The notes beneath the pieces are model-generated. The model did no database searches. It worked only from the letters and a program-made list of their open reading frames with translations, and had not been told where the DNA came from. A stretch of DNA of 64,000 nucleotides from Manis javanica (taxonomy: Eukaryota; Chordata; Mammalia; Pholidota; Manidae): positions 44,399,034 to 44,463,033 of the forward strand of contig NC_133169.1 of NCBI RefSeq assembly GCF_040802235.1, given 5' to 3'. The position numbers and the translations under genes were made by a program. Of this stretch, positions 59,701 to 64,000 are shown one piece after another (position 1 is the first letter of the stretch; the number at the start of each line of letters is the position of its first letter).

Positions 59701-62100
59701 CTTGATAATATGGGTGAATGTTGAAACTACAGTGTTGTTTATTTAAAATAATCATAAGATTATATTTCAATGATATTTTAATTTAAAGTGGTGAAGGGTG
59801 GGTATTAGCTCTCTTTAAATGTTTAATAGAATTTCTCTGTGAAGCCGTTTGATTCAATGCTTTCATTTGTTGGGAGTTTCTTGATTAGCAATTCAGTTTC
59901 ATTGCTGGTAATTGGTCTGTTCAAATTTTATGTTTCTTCCAGGGTCAATCTTGGAAGGTTGTATTTTTCCATGAATTTGTCTATTTATTTTAGGTTATCC
60001 AATTTATTGGCATATAATTTTTCATAGTGTTCTCTAATAATTGTCTTTCTTTCCATGGCATCTGTTGTGACTATTACTTCTGTGCTTCTGATTTTGTTTA
60101 TTTGTGTACTCTCTTTTTTTCTTGATAATTCTGGTTAGGTGTTAATCTATCTTGTTTACTTTTGCAAAGGACTAGCTCTTGGTTTCATTGATTTTTTTCT
60201 ATTTTATTCTTCTCTATTTATTTTTGGTCTAATCTTTATTATGTCCCTCCTTCTACTGACATTGAGGTTCATTTGTTCTACTTTTTATAATTTCTTTAAT
60301 TGTGAGTTTAGACTGTTTATTTGGGACTGTTCTTGTTTCTTGACGTAGGCCTGTATTGCCTTGCACTTCCCTCTTAGGACCACTTTTGTGGGGTCCCACA
60401 AATTTTGATCTCTTGAATTTTTGTTTTCACTTTTATCCATGTATTGCTTGATTTCTGTTTCAATTTCTTCATTGATGATTTAGAAGCATGTTGTTCAGCC
60501 TACATGTGTCTTTGGCCTTTCTTTGTTTTCTTTGTGTAATTTATTTCTAGTTTAATACCATTGTGGTCTGAAAGGTTGCTTGATAAAAGTTCAGTCTTTT
60601 TAAATTTGTTGAGGCTCTCTTTGTGGCCTATTCTGGAGAACATTCCATGTGCACTTGAGAAAATTGTGAATCCTGCTGCTTTTGGTTGGAATGTTCTGTA
60701 GATATCTGTTAAGTCCTTTGATATAATGTGTTGTTCAGTTCACTTGCTTCCTTATTTGATCTCTGTCTGGATGATCTGTGCACTGATGTAAGTGGGGTTT
60801 TAAAGTTTCCTAATATGATTATGTTGCTATTTCTCCCTTTAGGTCTGTTTTTTAAATTTGTTCTACATACTTAGGTGCTTCTATGTTGGGTGCATAGATA
60901 TTTATAATTTTATATCCTCTTGTTGGACTGCACCCTATCATTGTGTAATGTCCTTCTTTGCTCTTGTTACTTTCTTTGCTTTGAAACCTATTTTGTCTGA
61001 TATCAGTACTACAACTCCTGTTTTTTCTCCCTATTATTTATATGAAATACCATTTTTCTATCCCTTCACTTTCAGTCTGTATGTCTTAAGTCTGAAATGA
61101 GGCTCTTTTATGCAGCATAAGGATGGGTGTGGCCACCTTCCTGTATGTCTGCTGGAAGTGGTGTCAGTCCATTGAGGCCAACAGTTTGCCTCAAGCTGTC
61201 TTTTGTGATCAGAGCAGTGGGTTCTGCTGGGAATCACTGTAGGTAGGGCCGCCTGCTTCAGTGGCAGGGCTCCACATTAACTGGTGTGGTGCAGAGGGTT
61301 GATTGCACTGCTCTGGGGCAGGGTGGTGCATGTTTCACTGGGCTTGGCCACCCCATGGGATGAAGGAGCCCTTGAAGCTGGCTATTGGAGGCACCTTCCC
61401 ATTTGGGCTGAAACTGGCTTGAGAAAGCTGGGAGAGCCTCCTGGGCTTGCCAGGCAGCAAAATCTGACACTGCTGGGCTGAGTGGGCTATAGTGTCTGTG
61501 GTATGCAGGGAAGCACCTTGAGGATGCACCACCAGCGAAGGGGGATGGAGCACCTGGGGCTCCCAAGAGTGCCCGACCTATTTGGCTGAGGGAGGGGAGG
61601 TATCCACTGCCTGCCCTTTCTGCCAAGGAGAGAGCTCCATCCAACCCTCACCCCTCTGACACCCCTCCCATCTCTGGCAAATCCCTCAAAATGCTGCCTC
61701 TGCTTTGGGTCCCAGAGGGTCCAGTGGAGCATGCCTGTTCTCCTCAAACAGCTGGAGTCTCAGCCTCCCAGAGTGTTCCTCCTCTCCCTGGCGTCCAGCC
61801 CTGATAGTCACCAGGACTTGTGCTTCCTGAGCAGATCTCCATGGCCAGGTGTGCAGAGTTCCTGAGCACCTATCCCCTCCCTGATCTGCTCCTCTTTCTC
61901 CAGCCTGTAGGCTGGGGCTGGGGAAGGGCTGGGGTCCCACTGGATCATGGTTCTGCCACTTTACTCTCTTCCCAGGTGTAGGTAGTCTGTTCTACAGTCT
62001 TCAGGTCATTGTCAGGTTTAGTTGTTTTTGCTGTAGTTTCTTCCTTTATGTGTTTGTGGAATGAGTTTTCTGCCTTGCCTTCCTACTCTGTCATCTTTTT
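56757..62100 (-). mobile_element. L1 lacking ORF1 (3' UTR, ORF2, 5' UTR)
   Basis: The plus strand shows a reversed L1 3' UTR at 56757-57060 ('gtatactatcatattgattt'). ORF2 follows from about 57060 to 61115, decayed but with all regions in order except for the insertion at 59412-59765. At about 61115 ORF2 jumps, within its endonuclease domain, to GC-rich L1 5' UTR sequence (61120-62100). The ORF2 start, inter-ORF region and ORF1 are therefore deleted. The 5' end is near 'tactctgtcatcttttttcc'. Confidence 0.8.
59412..59765 (+). mobile_element. L1 3' UTR insertion within the opposite-strand L1
   Basis: Plus-strand L1 3' end ('tgacttcactcatttgtgga', 'gtgactagtggttaccaaaa', 'tgctgatggacagtaactgc'). 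It interrupts ORF2 of the minus-strand element, whose sequence resumes at about 59790 ('tgggtattagctctctttaa'). A clean target duplication was not seen. Confidence 0.75.
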
Positions 62101-64000
62101 TCCCCAAAACCCATTGCTTCCTCACCTTAATCTCTCTCATTCAGGACAGCTTCTTGTCATGTGCAAGAGCATCAGGATTTTGCAGAAACAGAGTGGACAT
62201 CATCCATATGCACTGTGACCTTTATAGATTCCATTGCTGCTGCCTTTGCAGGAAAGTCAGTCAATTTCAGAAGGCAACAGTATTACAAAAGACAACTTTA
62301 TATCAGTACATCACAGATTTCTAGGAATTTATCAAGATGGTTTTTAAACACTTGGTCAAATAGGATCATACATCACTTTGTAACAATATTAATTATCTAC
62401 TCAAACAAAATGACATCAAGGTTTCCAATGGAAAATAAGAAAGGTTACATACTTGATAGCAAAATTTATCTTTTAATGGGGAATATACAGCTATTTTCTT
62501 AGTATTCAAGTACTTGATAAAGAACATGTGAAACTCAGGAAGCATTTTCTTAAGACATAGAGTCTTTGTCTCCCATGCAGATCATATTAAATGCAAAGTA
62601 ACTTTGTTTATGCTTTCATATTAAGAGCAGAACAATAGTTTGAGAAAAATTTGTCCTTTTACCAAAGGAAAACTAAATTCTAATCTTGCAGTGTACTTTT
62701 GATTCTCAAAACTCATTCTTAAAAAAATTTTGCTCTTAGCCAGCTTCCACACACATTAAGATTATTTTAAACATTCCTTTTCCACAAACCTTTTACCACT
62801 TTTTTTGAAATCCTGATTTATTTGATTTTCTTTATTCACAGAATTCTATCCCAATTTATAACAAGCTGGGAGGACAAAATTATTTTCTTTTTCCTCAATA
62901 AAAATACATTGCCATCTCTCATACCTTCTTTAACCAAAAGCACATATCTTACTTTTCTTGCATACCTAGATGTTTATCTTATAAAAGTTTCCCTTGTACT
63001 AGACTTTCTAGTAGTTTTAATTACATTTATTAGAATTCTTAATTTTTAGGAACGATCAATTCTAGTGAAAACCTAGTATGCAATTTTAAACTGTCTATTA
63101 TATCAGCATTCTTTAGATTGGCAAATTCATGCATACATTCACAATTTTTAGAAATGTGTTTTTGATAGTACATTTTTTTCAATAAAACATTAAATATGTT
63201 TATTAACAGACCCAAATTCACCTTTAGTTTCTCTGTAATGCAATGACCAAAAGTAGGTAAACTTATGTTCAGCAATTAATACTGCAATATTTTATCTAAT
63301 TTGGAAACAATCTCTTAAATTTAAGATTTCCGGTTATCAGAAAATACCAGGTATAAGGTAGTATACCACAGCACACAATTATTGCCAAAAGTTCACCCAG
63401 ATTTTTTTTATCTTAGTCACATCTGTTTAATTTACTTGATCTTAATAATTATAATTATTCACAAAAAAAACTTCGCAAGGCAAAAAATCAGCCATTTTTC
63501 TTGATAAATTTTGTAACAGAGATGACATGAACTTAGGTAGAATAAGGGTGTATTTAATGTTGATAACTCTAAAGACATGTCTATTTTATTAACAACAAAT
63601 TTAACCTAGCCTTTGTATTTGTCTTTGACAAATAACCTTATAGAATGTGTGGGCTAGATTTCAGGCAAGGGTGCTATTTTCATTTGTTGTTTTAAAAGAC
63701 CTCTTTTTCCATTTTTCAGTTGTGTAGGAATTGGAAGGTGATCTAAATAGTTCCCAGCAAGGTTTCAAAACTTTTGAGATAAATAAGGGTTTGTGGGTTA
63801 GTGAAAATAGGTAGGGTTTGACCTGTTTCTAGAGTTGTATTTATGGTTTGTAAAGACATAAGGTTAGGATAGCTGTTTTCAATTCCTTAAATAATTGGGT
63901 TATAACTTAAATGACATCATAGAATGATCCATTTATTCAACTATATTATTTATGGGTTTTCCCCCTCTGAGTATATAGTTCTTAATTTCTTGCAAGAGAA
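62101..64000. other. AT-rich sequence, nothing recognised
   Basis: There is no receptor, retroviral or L1 landmark that I can support on either strand. Short open frames (62161-62502, 62822-63049) show no domain. It could hold an old repeat I do not recognise. Confidence 0.4.

Noticed and set aside
61258..61940. Proline- and glycine-rich minus-strand frames up to 128 residues
   Set aside because: They lie in a GC-rich L1 5' UTR and show no domain.

Overview
This is mammalian nuclear DNA: AT-rich, mostly transposable elements, with one apparently intact intronless olfactory receptor gene and one broken one. The intact receptor (about 10.27-11.21 kb, minus strand) resembles family 14. The pseudogene (47.87-48.82 kb, minus strand) resembles subfamily 2T. 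In other mammals these subfamilies share one large olfactory receptor cluster (human 1q44), so the window is probably the interior of that cluster. I saw no primate, rodent, carnivore, horse or ruminant lineage-specific SINE in 64 kb, only ancient MIR pieces, whereas L1 is very abundant. That suggests a SINE-poor, L1-rich placental mammal; a pangolin-like genome is my best guess, but it is a guess.

Layout. 0-3.6 kb: old L1 3' ends, a TA-rich tract and a GC-rich exon-like island. 3.6-7.3 kb: an internally deleted endogenous retrovirus with two LTRs, a serine-tRNA-like primer site, and gag, protease and reverse transcriptase remnants; a solo LTR of the same family lies at 12.4 kb. 7.7-9.2 kb: an L1 3' piece and a MaLR-like LTR. 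10.3-11.2 kb: the intact receptor. 14.6-16.3 kb: a short class I retrovirus with two CT-rich LTRs, a histidine-tRNA-like primer site and a gag stub. 18.5-31.2 kb: L1 elements in both orientations, including a nearly full-length minus-strand copy (21.03-26.94 kb) inserted into an older one with an exact 14-base target duplication. 31.5-32.1 kb: a MIR and a CTCF-like motif. 32.2-42.7 kb: an old L1 split by one 7.55-kb insertion. 44.3-47 kb: further L1 pieces. 47.9-48.8 kb: the receptor pseudogene. 52.9-55.8 kb: a minus-strand retroviral integrase (and possibly env) remnant cut by an L1 3' end. 56.8-62.1 kb: a minus-strand L1 without ORF1. 62.1-64 kb: nothing recognised.

The most interesting structure is the insertion at 32.69-40.24 kb. 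It holds a full L1 (5' UTR, ORF1, ORF2, 3' UTR, A-rich tail) followed by about 1.5 kb of non-L1 sequence that looks like the end of a retroviral env gene plus a polypurine tract. A second A-rich tail follows, and imperfect 12-base target duplications flank the whole block. This reads as one retrotransposition of an L1-plus-retroviral transcript, either a 3' transduction or a chimeric L1 family.

No element shows intact replication genes. Only the family-14 receptor looks functional. Everything is called by reading motifs; element subfamily names are family-level judgements.
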